Source of the DNA: Merdiplasma sp905207905
GTDB lineage: Bacteria > Bacillota > Clostridia > Lachnospirales > Lachnospiraceae
Assembly: GCA_902475025.1 (NCBI GenBank)
Contig: CABRXX010000003.1
Coordinates: 25,837 to 89,836, forward strand
DNA: 64,000 nucleotides
Reading direction: 5' to 3'
Shown: piece by piece, positions 34,016 through 42,500 of the stretch
Layout: the number at the start of each line of letters is the position of its first letter
Numbering within the stretch: the first letter of the stretch is position 1
Program-made: the position numbers and the translations under genes
The notes under the pieces: generated by a model
Seen by the model: only the letters and a program-made list of their open reading frames with translations
What the model was told of the DNA's origin: nothing
The model's database searches: none

Positions 34016-34931
34016 GAAGGTTCTGATTATCGGCGGAAACGGTTTTATCGGCATGAATTTGGCCAAAACTCTTGCAGAGAGGGGATGCCTTGTAACCAGT
34101 TTTGATCTGGCAAAGCCATCCTGGGAGCTGCCGGGTGTGGATTATATTGCCGGGGATTTCTTCGACACCCAGACGCTGGAGGGGATTCTAAAGGGCATGG
34201 ACGCGGTGGTTCACGCCATCAGCACCATCAATCCCAGCAATTCCAATGAGAAATACATGAGAGGTTATGAGGGGGATTTTCTCCAGTCTGTGCGTCTCTG
34301 TGAAATGGCAGTGCGTCATGGTGTGAAGCTGTTGTTTCTCTCCTCTGGGGGTACGGTGTACGGCAATCAGGAGCATCAGCCTATTACAGAGGCAGCCCCC
34401 ACCCATCCCATCAATCACTATGCGGCCTTGAAACTGTGCATTGAGAATGTGATTCGCACGTTTCATGCCCAGCAAAGCGGGGATATGGTGATTGCCCGGA
34501 TTTCCAATCCCTATGGTCCCGGTCAGGATTACCACAGAGGGGTCGGGTTTATTGATGCCGCCCTGAAAAAATCACTTACCGGGGAGGTTATGGAGATCTG
34601 GGGAGATGGAGAGACGATCCGGGATTACGTGGCCATTGAGGATGTGTGTCAGATGCTCTGTGCTCTTCTGGAGTATGAGGGACCGGAAGATGTGTTTAAT
34701 ATCAGCTCCGGCCAGGGGGAGAGCCAGAATGATATTCTCCGATATTTGGAAGAGCTGGGAATTGATTTGAAGGTGGTATTTAAGCCCAGCCGGAATGTGG
34801 ATCTGAAAAAGACGGTGCTGGATAATTCCAGGATCCGCCAGATCTATACGAAGCCTCTGAAGCCTTTCAAGGAAGGAATTTTGGAGTATTATACCTGGCT
34901 GAGGGAACAGAAAAGGCAGAACGAAAAATAG
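34005..34931 (+). CDS. NAD-dependent nucleotide-sugar epimerase/dehydratase
   Basis: 308 aa extended short-chain dehydrogenase. NAD-binding GGNGFIG is at residues 10-16, the catalytic Ser in LFLSSGGTVYG, and the YxxxK pair in HYAALKLC. ISNPYGPGQ and WGDGETIRDYVAIEDVC are typical of UDP-glucose 4-epimerase-like enzymes. It overlaps the upstream gene by 11 bases. The exact reaction (UDP-Glc/Gal, UDP-GlcNAc/GalNAc or a dTDP-sugar) cannot be read from sequence. Confidence 0.88.
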   Translation: MKAKKVLIIGGNGFIGMNLAKTLAERGCLVTSFDLAKPSWELPGVDYIAGDFFDTQTLEGILKGMDAVVHAISTINPSNSNEKYMRGYEGDFLQSVRLCEMAVRHGVKLLFLSSGGTVYGNQEHQPITEAAPTHPINHYAALKLCIENVIRTFHAQQSGDMVIARISNPYGPGQDYHRGVGFIDAALKKSLTGEVMEIWGDGETIRDYVAIEDVCQMLCALLEYEGPEDVFNISSGQGESQNDILRYLEELGIDLKVVFKPSRNVDLKKTVLDNSRIRQIYTKPLKPFKEGILEYYTWLREQKRQNEK

Positions 34932-34976
34932 AGGAAAGACAGAGGGGGGCAGGCAGTCTGTCTCTGGGGAGAAGTA

Positions 34977-36419
34977 ATGAAAAAAATACGGGAATTAAAA
35001 CAAGAAACCAAATTTGAACTGATCTTTTTGACGCTGGTGGGGATTTTTCTGTTTTCCTGGGCTCTGCTGCAGCCCAAGAATTTTTCGCCGGATGAAGCCA
35101 TGCGGTTCCAGGTAGTGGACTACATTTTTAAATACAACCGGCTGCCTCACGGGGGAGATCCGGAGGTGATGAATTATTCTTATGGCTTATCCTACGCCTT
35201 TTATCCGATGCTTACCTATATGGTATCCTATGTGTTTATGAAGATCGTCAGTATTTTTACCATGGATGCCCACGCATTGGTGGTGGCTGCCCGGATGGCG
35301 GAGGTGCTTTACGGTGTGGCAACGGCCTGGTTTACGTTAAAGATTGGCAGACGCTTTTTCAAGGGAGCCATGGAGAAAATGTTTCTCTGCCTGGTGGTGT
35401 TTCTTCCGGGGGCCTTTATCTTATTTACCTATGTAAACTGCGACAGTTTGGCTCTTTTGGCTACTGCCATGCTGATTTATTCCTGGATTCGGGGGCTGGA
35501 AGATCAGTGGAGTTTCAAATCCTGCGCCCTGGTGGGGGTGGGGGTGTCCGTCTGCGCCTTGTCTTACTATAATGCCTACGGCGTGATTCTGGCCACGGTG
35601 GTGGTCTTTACGTTGTCCATTCTTTTCTGTGAGGAAAAACGGTGGAATTTTAAAAAACTGATTACCAGAGGGCTGTTTATCACTGCCATTTTCCTGGCTC
35701 TGGCCGGCTGGTGGTATGTGAGAAACTATATGCTTTACGATGGGGACATTCTGGGTCTGAACATTACCACCGTCTATGCAGAGCAGTATGCGGCAGAGGG
35801 GATGAAGCCCTCTCAGCGCATGACCCTTCAGGAGACCCCGGGCTTTGGCGTGCTGGATATGCTGTTTTTGCAGCCCCATAACCACCAGCATAACTGGATG
35901 CTTATGGTGTATTACAGCTTTCTGGGCGTTTTTGGCTATATGACTGTGTGGCCGCCGGAGTGGATTGGCAAAGCCTTTATGGTATTTTTCCTGGTGGGGC
36001 TGCTGGGGGTTCTGATGCAGGCACGCAAGCTGTTTGCAGTGCGGGAACAGCGTTTTACTCAGATAAAGATGATTGGTAATTCCAAACTGAAGGTGACCTG
36101 TACCTATAAGCGGGATCGGTGGAGCAAAAGGGCAGTATTTCATGCAGGTATGCTGATTACCCTGATTCTTCCCAATCTTTTGAATATCTATAATTCTTAT
36201 GCTCAGGACTATCAGCCTCAGGGGCGCTACAGCATGCCCATGCTGATTCCGCTGATGTACTTTATGACCCTTGGGATTCAGAAGATTACTGCCAGATTTG
36301 ACAGAAACGGGAAAGCGGTGAAGCTTGTAGGATATGGGATGTGTGCAGCCATGATTGCCTTCTGGCTGTACTGCTATCTGGTTTTGCTGCTGCCCAGATT
36401 TCTGAAGCTGGTGGGATAG
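34977..36419 (+). CDS. GT-C-type membrane glycosyltransferase-like protein
   Basis: 480 aa, about ten membrane helices. The first extracytoplasmic loop carries FSPDEAMRF, an acidic motif like the catalytic DE of GT-C enzymes that use polyprenyl-phosphate sugars. A large loop (about 255-310) has QPHNHQHNWM. DYQPQGRYSMPMLIPL near the C-terminus is the pattern of DUF2142-like membrane proteins. It may add a side-chain sugar outside the cell from a lipid carrier, supported by the split flippase genes downstream. Confidence 0.75.
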   Translation: MKKIRELKQETKFELIFLTLVGIFLFSWALLQPKNFSPDEAMRFQVVDYIFKYNRLPHGGDPEVMNYSYGLSYAFYPMLTYMVSYVFMKIVSIFTMDAHALVVAARMAEVLYGVATAWFTLKIGRRFFKGAMEKMFLCLVVFLPGAFILFTYVNCDSLALLATAMLIYSWIRGLEDQWSFKSCALVGVGVSVCALSYYNAYGVILATVVVFTLSILFCEEKRWNFKKLITRGLFITAIFLALAGWWYVRNYMLYDGDILGLNITTVYAEQYAAEGMKPSQRMTLQETPGFGVLDMLFLQPHNHQHNWMLMVYYSFLGVFGYMTVWPPEWIGKAFMVFFLVGLLGVLMQARKLFAVREQRFTQIKMIGNSKLKVTCTYKRDRWSKRAVFHAGMLITLILPNLLNIYNSYAQDYQPQGRYSMPMLIPLMYFMTLGIQKITARFDRNGKAVKLVGYGMCAAMIAFWLYCYLVLLLPRFLKLVG

Positions 36420-36474
36420 AAAGGCAGCTGACCGCCTTGATTTTGTATTCCAGGGATTTGTAAGAGGGAATTTT

Positions 36475-38682
36475 ATGGCAAAGCTTAGAGAATTGACCCA
36501 GAAAACAGTCCGCACTCTTCGGGAGGACGGATTTCAGAAAGTGGGAGAAAAGGCAAAAATATATTTAAAGCGGATCCGTGAGGAGAAAGTGGGGCAGGAG
36601 TACACAGACCGGTGTTTCAGGGAGGTGCTGTTTATTAACGGATGCGATGAGCATCTGCCTCATCCGGGGAGATACCGGGTGACCCATCAGAGAGAACAGC
36701 TGGAGTCTCTGGGCATCACCACGGGTGAAGTGTATTACCGGTATCTGAAGTTGGATACGGTGAGATGCTATCGCACCTTTGTATTTTTCCGCTGTCCCTA
36801 CACTCCGGTAATCGGAGAATTTGTGGAGCAGGCCCATAAGCTGAACAAGAAAGTGTTCTATGATGTGGATGATCTGGTGATTGACACTGCGTACACGGAT
36901 ATGATTGCCTATCTGGACACCTTAAGTCACCAGGAGCGTCAGGAGTATGACCAGGGAGTTCGGGATATGGGGCGTCTGCTGCGTCTCTGCGACGGAGCAG
37001 TCACCACCACCGGCTGTCTGGCCCATGAGCTGGAACAGTATGTACCGAAGGTGCTGGTGAACCGGAATGTGGCTTCAGAGGAAATGGTAAAGCTGTCCCT
37101 GGAGGCAGAAGGAAAGGCATTCAAAGGGGAAGAAGAGAAGGCTGTGGTGAGTCTTGGGTATTTCAGCGGCAGCATTACTCATGACGAGGATTTTCAGATG
37201 ATTCTTCCAGTGCTGCTTAAGCTTATGGAAGAATATCCCAATCTTCGCCTTCATCTGGCTGGGGAACTTCATCTGCCTCCGGAGCTGGAAGAGAGGAAGG
37301 AGCAGGTTCAGATGCAGCCTTTTGCCAGCTGGAGGGAGCTTCCTGCCATGATTGCAGGGGTGGATATTAATCTGGCTCCTCTGACTACCACCACCTTTAA
37401 CCGGGCAAAATCGGAGAATAAGTGGGTGGAGGCTGCCTTGGTGAAGGTGCCCACGGTAGCCAGCGATATTGGAGCTTTCCATGAAATGGTGGAAAATGGA
37501 AAAACCGGGATCCTTTGCCAAAACCTGGAGCAGTGGGAGGCGGCTTTGCGTGCTTTGATCGAACAGCCGGATTATCGGACTCTTATCGGAGAAGCGGCCT
37601 GGGAATACTGTCTGGATCACTGTGTCACTGCCAATACGGGGCAGGAGCTGGGCAGATTTTTAAAAGGGCAGGAGTCCAAAAGCGCAGTTTTTCTGCTCCC
37701 TGCTTTTCAGGTCAGCGGCGGCGTTATGGTGGCGCTGCAGCATTGCCGCATTCTGCAGGAAGCAGGCTGGGATGTGCTTCTTTATTCTATAGAGGAGCGG
37801 GGCAGGGAGCGGTGGTATGAATTCGAAGGCTGCCGTTTTCCGGTGCTGAATGGAAATGATGCGGCGATTTACGGGGATTTTGACTGGGCTGTGGCCACTA
37901 TGTGGTCCACTGTGGACTGGCTGGAGGCGTTTCCCAGGGTGAAGCACAGGGGCTATCTGGTACAGAATTATGAGCCGGGCTTTTACGCCTCCGGAGATCC
38001 TCTGCGGATGCGGGCCAGAAAGACGTATGGATACCGGGAGGATCTTCAATATCTGACCATTTCCAGATGGTGTCAGGAATGGCTGATGGAGCAGTATGGC
38101 CATGAGGCCAGGTATGCGCCCAACGGGATTGCACCGGAGAAATTTTTTCCTGCGCCCAGAAATCTGGAAGAAACATCCGGAGAGAAGATTCGTATATTGA
38201 TAGAGGGGGATTCCACTGCCCCCCATAAAAATGTGGATGAGAGCTTTCGAATTGTGGAAAAACTGGATCCGGAACGGTTTGAGGTGTGGTATATGGCCTA
38301 CAGTGGAGAGCCAAAAGACTGGTACCGGGTGGATCGTTTTTTGCCCAAGGTTCCCTATGACCAGATTCAGGAAGTGTACCAGGACTGTGATATTTTGTTA
38401 AAATCCAGCCTGATGGAGAGCTTTTCTTATCCGCCCTTGGAGATGATGGCAGCAGGAGGCTTTGTCGTTGCTGTGTTAAACGGAGGAAACCGGGAATATC
38501 TGGAAGACAAAGAGAACTGCCTGTGCTACCGGCCCGGGGATCTGGATCAGGCAGTGCAGGCTATTTTGCGTATCTGCGGGGATCGGGAGCTGCAGGATAA
38601 GTTTTATCAAAACGGACACAAGACGGTTATGGAACGGGATTGGAAGCAGATTAAAGAAAGCATCTTGAATTTGTATCAGTAG
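36475..38682 (+). CDS. Two-domain glycosyltransferase (GT4 plus WsaF-like)
   Basis: 735 aa, nearly twice a normal GT-B enzyme. Residues about 55-390 form one GT4-like unit (FINGCDEHLPHPGRYR, YDVDDLVID, LGYFSGSITHDEDF, INLAPLTTTTFNRAKS). Residues about 400-735 form a second unit (LLPAFQVSGGVMVALQHC, YLVQNYEPGFYASGDP, IEGDSTAPHKN, LMESFSYPPLEMMAAGG) that resembles WsaF. Two linked transferases could add two sugars in turn. It begins 55 bases after the GT-C gene. Confidence 0.86.
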   Translation: MAKLRELTQKTVRTLREDGFQKVGEKAKIYLKRIREEKVGQEYTDRCFREVLFINGCDEHLPHPGRYRVTHQREQLESLGITTGEVYYRYLKLDTVRCYRTFVFFRCPYTPVIGEFVEQAHKLNKKVFYDVDDLVIDTAYTDMIAYLDTLSHQERQEYDQGVRDMGRLLRLCDGAVTTTGCLAHELEQYVPKVLVNRNVASEEMVKLSLEAEGKAFKGEEEKAVVSLGYFSGSITHDEDFQMILPVLLKLMEEYPNLRLHLAGELHLPPELEERKEQVQMQPFASWRELPAMIAGVDINLAPLTTTTFNRAKSENKWVEAALVKVPTVASDIGAFHEMVENGKTGILCQNLEQWEAALRALIEQPDYRTLIGEAAWEYCLDHCVTANTGQELGRFLKGQESKSAVFLLPAFQVSGGVMVALQHCRILQEAGWDVLLYSIEERGRERWYEFEGCRFPVLNGNDAAIYGDFDWAVATMWSTVDWLEAFPRVKHRGYLVQNYEPGFYASGDPLRMRARKTYGYREDLQYLTISRWCQEWLMEQYGHEARYAPNGIAPEKFFPAPRNLEETSGEKIRILIEGDSTAPHKNVDESFRIVEKLDPERFEVWYMAYSGEPKDWYRVDRFLPKVPYDQIQEVYQDCDILLKSSLMESFSYPPLEMMAAGGFVVAVLNGGNREYLEDKENCLCYRPGDLDQAVQAILRICGDRELQDKFYQNGHKTVMERDWKQIKESILNLYQ

Positions 38683-38691
38683 AGGTTCTGT

Positions 38692-40158
38692 ATGAAAAAG
38701 ATTGTGATTATCGGGGCCAATGATTTTCAGAGACCCTTAATTCAAAAAGCAGGAGAGCGGGGCTATGAAACCCATGTGTTTGCCTGGCGGGAAGGAGCTA
38801 CGGGAGCGGAGGATGCAGATTATTTTTATGAGATCAGCATTACGCAGAAACAGGAGATTCTAAAGATCTGCCGGGAGATCCAACCGGACGCAGTGTGTAC
38901 CATTGGTTCCGGCCTGGCCAATGTGACTGTTCAGTATCTGGCAGAGCAGCTTGGCCTTCCGGGAAACAGCAGAAGCTGTATCATAAGCTCCACAAATAAA
39001 TTTGAAATGCGGAAGGCCTTTGAAGCAGCGGGAATTCCGGTACCCTATTTTCAGGTGGCAGAGGAAGGGGAGGCCATAGAACCTCCCGCTTACCCGGTGA
39101 TCGTAAAGCCTACAGACCGCTCCGGCAGCAGGGCCATCACCAGGGTGGAGAAAAGAGAAGAGCTGAAGGCGGCTATCCAGGCAGCGGTGGATCAGTCCTT
39201 TGAACGGCGGGCCATTGTGGAGGAGTATATTCCTGGTGGGGAATACAGTGTGGAGACCATCAGCTTCGGCGGACAGCATCTCTGCCTGGCCATCACCAAA
39301 AAATTTACCACCGGAGAGCCTCATTACATCGAGGTAGGGCATCTGCAGCCGGCGCCTCTTTCAGGAAAGGTGCAAAAGCGGGTGCAGGAGCTGATTTTTG
39401 CAGCCCTGGATGCTTTGCAGGTGCGTTTTGGGGCAGCCCACAGCGAGGTGCGCATTGACGAAACGGGGACGGTGCGAATCATTGAGATCGGATCCCGTAT
39501 GGGAGGAGATTGCATCGGCTCTGATCTGGTGCCTCTCTCCACCGGCCAGGATTTTGTGGGCATGGTGCTGGATACTGCTCTTGGGCAGCCGCCCCGGATG
39601 AGTGAACCGAAGGAGCAGGTATCTGCCATCCGTTTTCTTATGGATAAGAGAGACCTGGAGCATTTAAGATGGCTGCAGAGGTGCCATCCGGATGCCATCC
39701 GGAAGGTAGTAATAGAGGGGGATGTGGAGACCGCTCGCATTGTGGACAGCGGCAGCCGCCCCGGATTTTATATCCTGCAGACAGAGACACTGCAGGACAT
39801 GGAGTATCTGCTTCATGAGGGCCCAAAGGAGAATCCTATTGAGACCCCGGGGCTGGCCAGAGACTGCATCAGCAGGATGATGGAGGAACACTATGACAGT
39901 CTGGTGATCAATGCAGGACTTCACTCGGATCTGAGCTGCATTCTGGCAAAGACCTGTGTGGAACTGGGGCTTCCCTGCCGGGTGGTAGGCACTCTGGAGG
40001 AAGAGCAGCGGACCAGCGAAAACAGGGAAACTTTAAAGAGACTGAAGGTGCGGGAGCTGCTTGGCCCCTGGCAGGAGCTGGAGCAGACGGCTGATCGGGC
40101 AGCAAGGGAATTGCAGGAACTGGGACTTCGTCCCTACTGCCTTGGCAAAATTTCGTAA
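38692..40158 (+). CDS. ATP-grasp ligase with a PLP-enzyme-like C-terminal fragment
   Basis: 488 aa. Residues 1-300 are an ATP-grasp enzyme: KIVIIGANDFQRP, PVIVKPTDRSGSRA, IVEEYIPGGEYSVE and HSEVRIDETG...IIEIGSRMGGD (metal-binding acids). Residues about 395-488 (YDSLVINAGLHSDLSC to LRPYCLGK) line up with the N-domain of D-cysteine desulfhydrase/ACC deaminase-like PLP enzymes, including the TAGGxQSNH-like loop reading NAGLHSDLS, but stop before the remaining PLP-binding part. No downstream frame continues it. ATP-grasp enzymes make amide or ester bonds; the acceptor may be a sugar amine. Family assignment of the C-terminus is tentative. Confidence 0.78.
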   Translation: MKKIVIIGANDFQRPLIQKAGERGYETHVFAWREGATGAEDADYFYEISITQKQEILKICREIQPDAVCTIGSGLANVTVQYLAEQLGLPGNSRSCIISSTNKFEMRKAFEAAGIPVPYFQVAEEGEAIEPPAYPVIVKPTDRSGSRAITRVEKREELKAAIQAAVDQSFERRAIVEEYIPGGEYSVETISFGGQHLCLAITKKFTTGEPHYIEVGHLQPAPLSGKVQKRVQELIFAALDALQVRFGAAHSEVRIDETGTVRIIEIGSRMGGDCIGSDLVPLSTGQDFVGMVLDTALGQPPRMSEPKEQVSAIRFLMDKRDLEHLRWLQRCHPDAIRKVVIEGDVETARIVDSGSRPGFYILQTETLQDMEYLLHEGPKENPIETPGLARDCISRMMEEHYDSLVINAGLHSDLSCILAKTCVELGLPCRVVGTLEEEQRTSENRETLKRLKVRELLGPWQELEQTADRAARELQELGLRPYCLGKIS

Positions 40159-40210
40159 CGGTTCATCCGTATACAAAGTTACAAAATTCCAGAAACAGAC
40201 AGAAATACCT

Positions 40211-40245
40211 GAAAGAGGCGCAGTAAATGCTATTGCGCCCCTTTC
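40211..40245 (+). terminator. Hairpin after the ATP-grasp gene
   Basis: A 15-bp stem with one mismatch and one G-T pair (GAAAGAGGCGCAGTA / TATTGCGCCCCTTTC). The T-run is weak, so termination may be partial. Confidence 0.5.
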
Positions 40246-40252
40246 TATAAGA

Positions 40253-40261
40253 TGCTATAAT
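40253..40261 (+). promoter_or_regulatory. Extended -10 promoter before the split flippase
   Basis: TGCTATAAT (TGn plus TATAAT), with a poor -35 (TTGCGC at 40233) at 17-base spacing inside the preceding hairpin. About 95 bases before the first flippase gene. Confidence 0.5.
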
Positions 40262-40274
40262 AAAAAATAGACTT

Positions 40275-40305
40275 AATCTGCAAGGATGTCCGTTTCCGGC
40301 AGATT
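40275..40305 (+). promoter_or_regulatory. AATCTGC hairpin in the flippase leader
   Basis: AATCTGC and GCAGATT are perfect 7-base arms with a 17-base loop containing TTTCCG. It resembles the hairpin at 27281-27304 before wzm. Confidence 0.4.
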
Positions 40306-40357
40306 GATGTGATCCTATGGCGTAGAGCGGGTTCGCCATCCGCAGGAGAATGGAAGG

Positions 40358-40780
40358 ATGCGGAAGAAAAAAACAGAAGGATCTGGGGCAGTGCCTCAGG
40401 AACAGAGTCTTAAGACACCAAAGAAACGGGGAAAGCTGGAAGTATCTCTTGGATGGTTTCTCATCCTGCATCTGAGTTTGATCGTAAACTCTATGGCAGG
40501 CGCGGCCTCCAAGATGGCAGGACGACAAAAGTTCCTGTCACTGAAGTTTTTCTTTTTTTATGGTCTGGTGTTGGCCATTACCTTTGCTTTTGCGCTGGTG
40601 TGGCAGCAGGTGTTAAAGCACATGTCACTGACCTTTGCTTTTACGAACAAGCCGATCACTATGATCTGGGGAATCATCTGGGGGGTACTGATTTTTCAGG
40701 AGAAGGTTACCTGGAATATGCTTTTGGGTTCCGGAATTATACTGGCAGGGATCATTATAGGAGTCAGCGGAAATGAGTAA
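40358..40780 (+). CDS. SMR/EamA-type small membrane protein, first half of a split flippase (ArnE/F-like)
   Basis: 140 aa: a basic ~30-residue N-terminus followed by four membrane helices. Helix 3 to 4 reads NKPITMIWGIIWGVLIFQEKVT, the EamA/SMR pattern with a Glu in the last loop. The next gene encodes a second four-helix subunit and overlaps by 8 bases. ArnE and ArnF together flip undecaprenyl-phosphate-aminoarabinose; this pair probably does the same for a lipid-linked sugar of the glycan. Confidence 0.78.
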   Translation: MRKKKTEGSGAVPQEQSLKTPKKRGKLEVSLGWFLILHLSLIVNSMAGAASKMAGRQKFLSLKFFFFYGLVLAITFAFALVWQQVLKHMSLTFAFTNKPITMIWGIIWGVLIFQEKVTWNMLLGSGIILAGIIIGVSGNE

Positions 40781-41117
40781 TTTGGGAAAATACATAGCAA
40801 TCTGGATGCTTTCAGTGTTCATCTCCTCAGTGGCTCAGGTGATGCTGAAGGTGGCAGCCAATAAAACCTATGACAAAAAAATAAAAGAATATGTAAACCC
40901 CCTGGTGATCACGGCCTATGGCATTTTCTTTTTATCTACCATACTTACCATGTATGCGCTGAAGTTTGTGCCTCTGACCATGTCACCGATTATTGAATCC
41001 ACCAGTTACATTTTTGTGCCCGTGCTGGGTGTCTTTATGCTGCGGGAGCGCATCAGTAAACGCCGGCTTTTGGGTATGGGCATCATGGTGATTGGAATAT
41101 TCGTGTTTACCCTGTAG
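40773..41117 (+). CDS. SMR/EamA-type small membrane protein, second half of a split flippase
   Basis: 114 aa, four membrane helices with no soluble domain. The N-terminal SSVAQVMLKVAANK matches the Gln/Lys-containing first helix of SMR proteins, and IIESTSYIFVPVLGVFMLRERIS is the EamA signature. It overlaps the first half by 8 bases, so the two are translated together, as expected for a heterodimer. The following 212 bases hold no gene; a direct repeat of GAAAAGAATAC is visible at about 41175-41203. Confidence 0.8.
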   Translation: MSNLGKYIAIWMLSVFISSVAQVMLKVAANKTYDKKIKEYVNPLVITAYGIFFLSTILTMYALKFVPLTMSPIIESTSYIFVPVLGVFMLRERISKRRLLGMGIMVIGIFVFTL

Positions 41118-41329
41118 GAGCCGGAAGAGGCGGGAATAAGGAGGCAGGGCAGATGCGGCAGGACAATGGGACGGGAAAAGAATACGTACAGGAAAAGAAT
41201 ACAGAAACAGCCATACAGATCAAAATAAACGCTGTATGCAGCATGCGGTAGGAACGAAATCATACAAGAGAAACGAGAAAAGATACAAAATGCGCCAAGG
41301 TTTTAGCCTGCGCATAAGGAGGAAGCCCT

Positions 41330-42466
41330 ATGATTGATTTTAACAGACCCCCCTATGTGGGAAAAGAGCTGGATTATATTAAGCAGGCCATTGAGATGGG
41401 CAAGCTGTGCGGAGACGGTGAATTTACAAAGCGATGTTCTGCCTGGATGCGGGAAAAGTATCAGGCAAACCATGTGCTGATGACCACCTCCTGCACCCAC
41501 GCTTTGGAGATGGCAGCTTATCTGTGCGACCTGAAGGAGGGGGATGAGGTGATCATGCCCTCCTATACCTTTGTGTCCACGGCAGATGCCTTTGTGCTTC
41601 GGGGAGCAAAGATTGTGTTTGTAGATATCCATCCGGAGACCATGAATATAGATGAGACTAAGATCGAGGCAGCCATCACAGAAAAGACAAAGGTGATCTG
41701 CCCGGTGCATTATGCCGGTGTGTCCTGCGCTATGAATGAAATCATGGCCATTGCGAAAAAATATAATTTGAAGGTAGTGGAGGATGCCGCCCAGGGCGTC
41801 AGCGCTTACTACAACGGCAAGGCCCTTGGCACCATCGGAGACTTCGGCTGCTACAGCTTTCATGAGACCAAGAATTATACGATGGGAGAGGGCGGGGCTC
41901 TCGTATTTCAGAATGACCAGTACCAGGAGGCAGCAGAGATCTTAAGGGAAAAAGGGACAGACCGGAGCAAGTTTTTCCGGGGACAGGTGGATAAGTATAC
42001 CTGGGTAAATTATGGTTCCTCCTATCTGCCCAGTGACATGAATGCCGCTTATCTTTATGCCCAGTTGGAAGAAGCAGAAAAGATCGACGCTAAGCGCCAT
42101 GCAATCTATGATTATTACCATGAGCATCTTGCACCCCTGGCAAAGGCCGGCTATATCGAGCAGCCGGTTGTGCCGGAGTATGCAAAACACAATGCTCACA
42201 TGTATTTTATAAAAGCAAAAGACCTGGAAGCAAGAACACGGCTGATGAAGTATCTTCGGGAGAAGGGGGTCTGGACGGTGTTCCACTACATCCCGCTCCA
42301 CACTGCCAAGGCGGGTCAGATGTTCGGCCGTTTCCATGGGGAGGATGTGTACACCACCAGGGAGAGCGAGCGGCTGATGCGTCTGCCCATGTTCTACAAT
42401 CTGAGCATGGAGGATGTGGCCTATGTGACCCAGTGCATTCTGGATTATCCGGAGTTCAACCGCTAA
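41330..42466 (+). CDS. rffA: dTDP-4-amino-4,6-dideoxygalactose transaminase (RffA/WecE)
   Basis: 378 aa DegT/DnrJ/EryC1 PLP aminotransferase. It turns dTDP-4-keto-6-deoxyglucose into dTDP-4-amino-4,6-dideoxygalactose, using glutamate. The sequence tracks E. coli WecE closely: SGKLCGDG-like MGKLCGDGEF, DEVIMPSYTFVSTA, VVEDAAQGV, PLP-Lys181 in SFHETKNYT, FFRGQVDKYTW, AVFHYIPLH-like TVFHYIPLH, and ERLMRLPMFYNLS. In enterobacteria the product is then N-acetylated by WecD; no such gene is in this window. ATAAGGAGGAAG gives a strong ribosome binding site. Confidence 0.92.
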   Translation: MIDFNRPPYVGKELDYIKQAIEMGKLCGDGEFTKRCSAWMREKYQANHVLMTTSCTHALEMAAYLCDLKEGDEVIMPSYTFVSTADAFVLRGAKIVFVDIHPETMNIDETKIEAAITEKTKVICPVHYAGVSCAMNEIMAIAKKYNLKVVEDAAQGVSAYYNGKALGTIGDFGCYSFHETKNYTMGEGGALVFQNDQYQEAAEILREKGTDRSKFFRGQVDKYTWVNYGSSYLPSDMNAAYLYAQLEEAEKIDAKRHAIYDYYHEHLAPLAKAGYIEQPVVPEYAKHNAHMYFIKAKDLEARTRLMKYLREKGVWTVFHYIPLHTAKAGQMFGRFHGEDVYTTRESERLMRLPMFYNLSMEDVAYVTQCILDYPEFNR

Positions 42467-42500
42467 AGAGAAGAAATTCGAGGACAGTTTGGGAGGATTC

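Noticed and set aside
35421..36515. Minus-strand ORF of 364 aa
   Set aside because: Antisense to the GT-C-like membrane protein; His/Pro/Gln-rich shadow composition, no start signals.
41118..41329. Small ORFs between the split flippase and rffA
   Set aside because: Purine-rich sequence without a start with ribosome binding site or protein-like composition.
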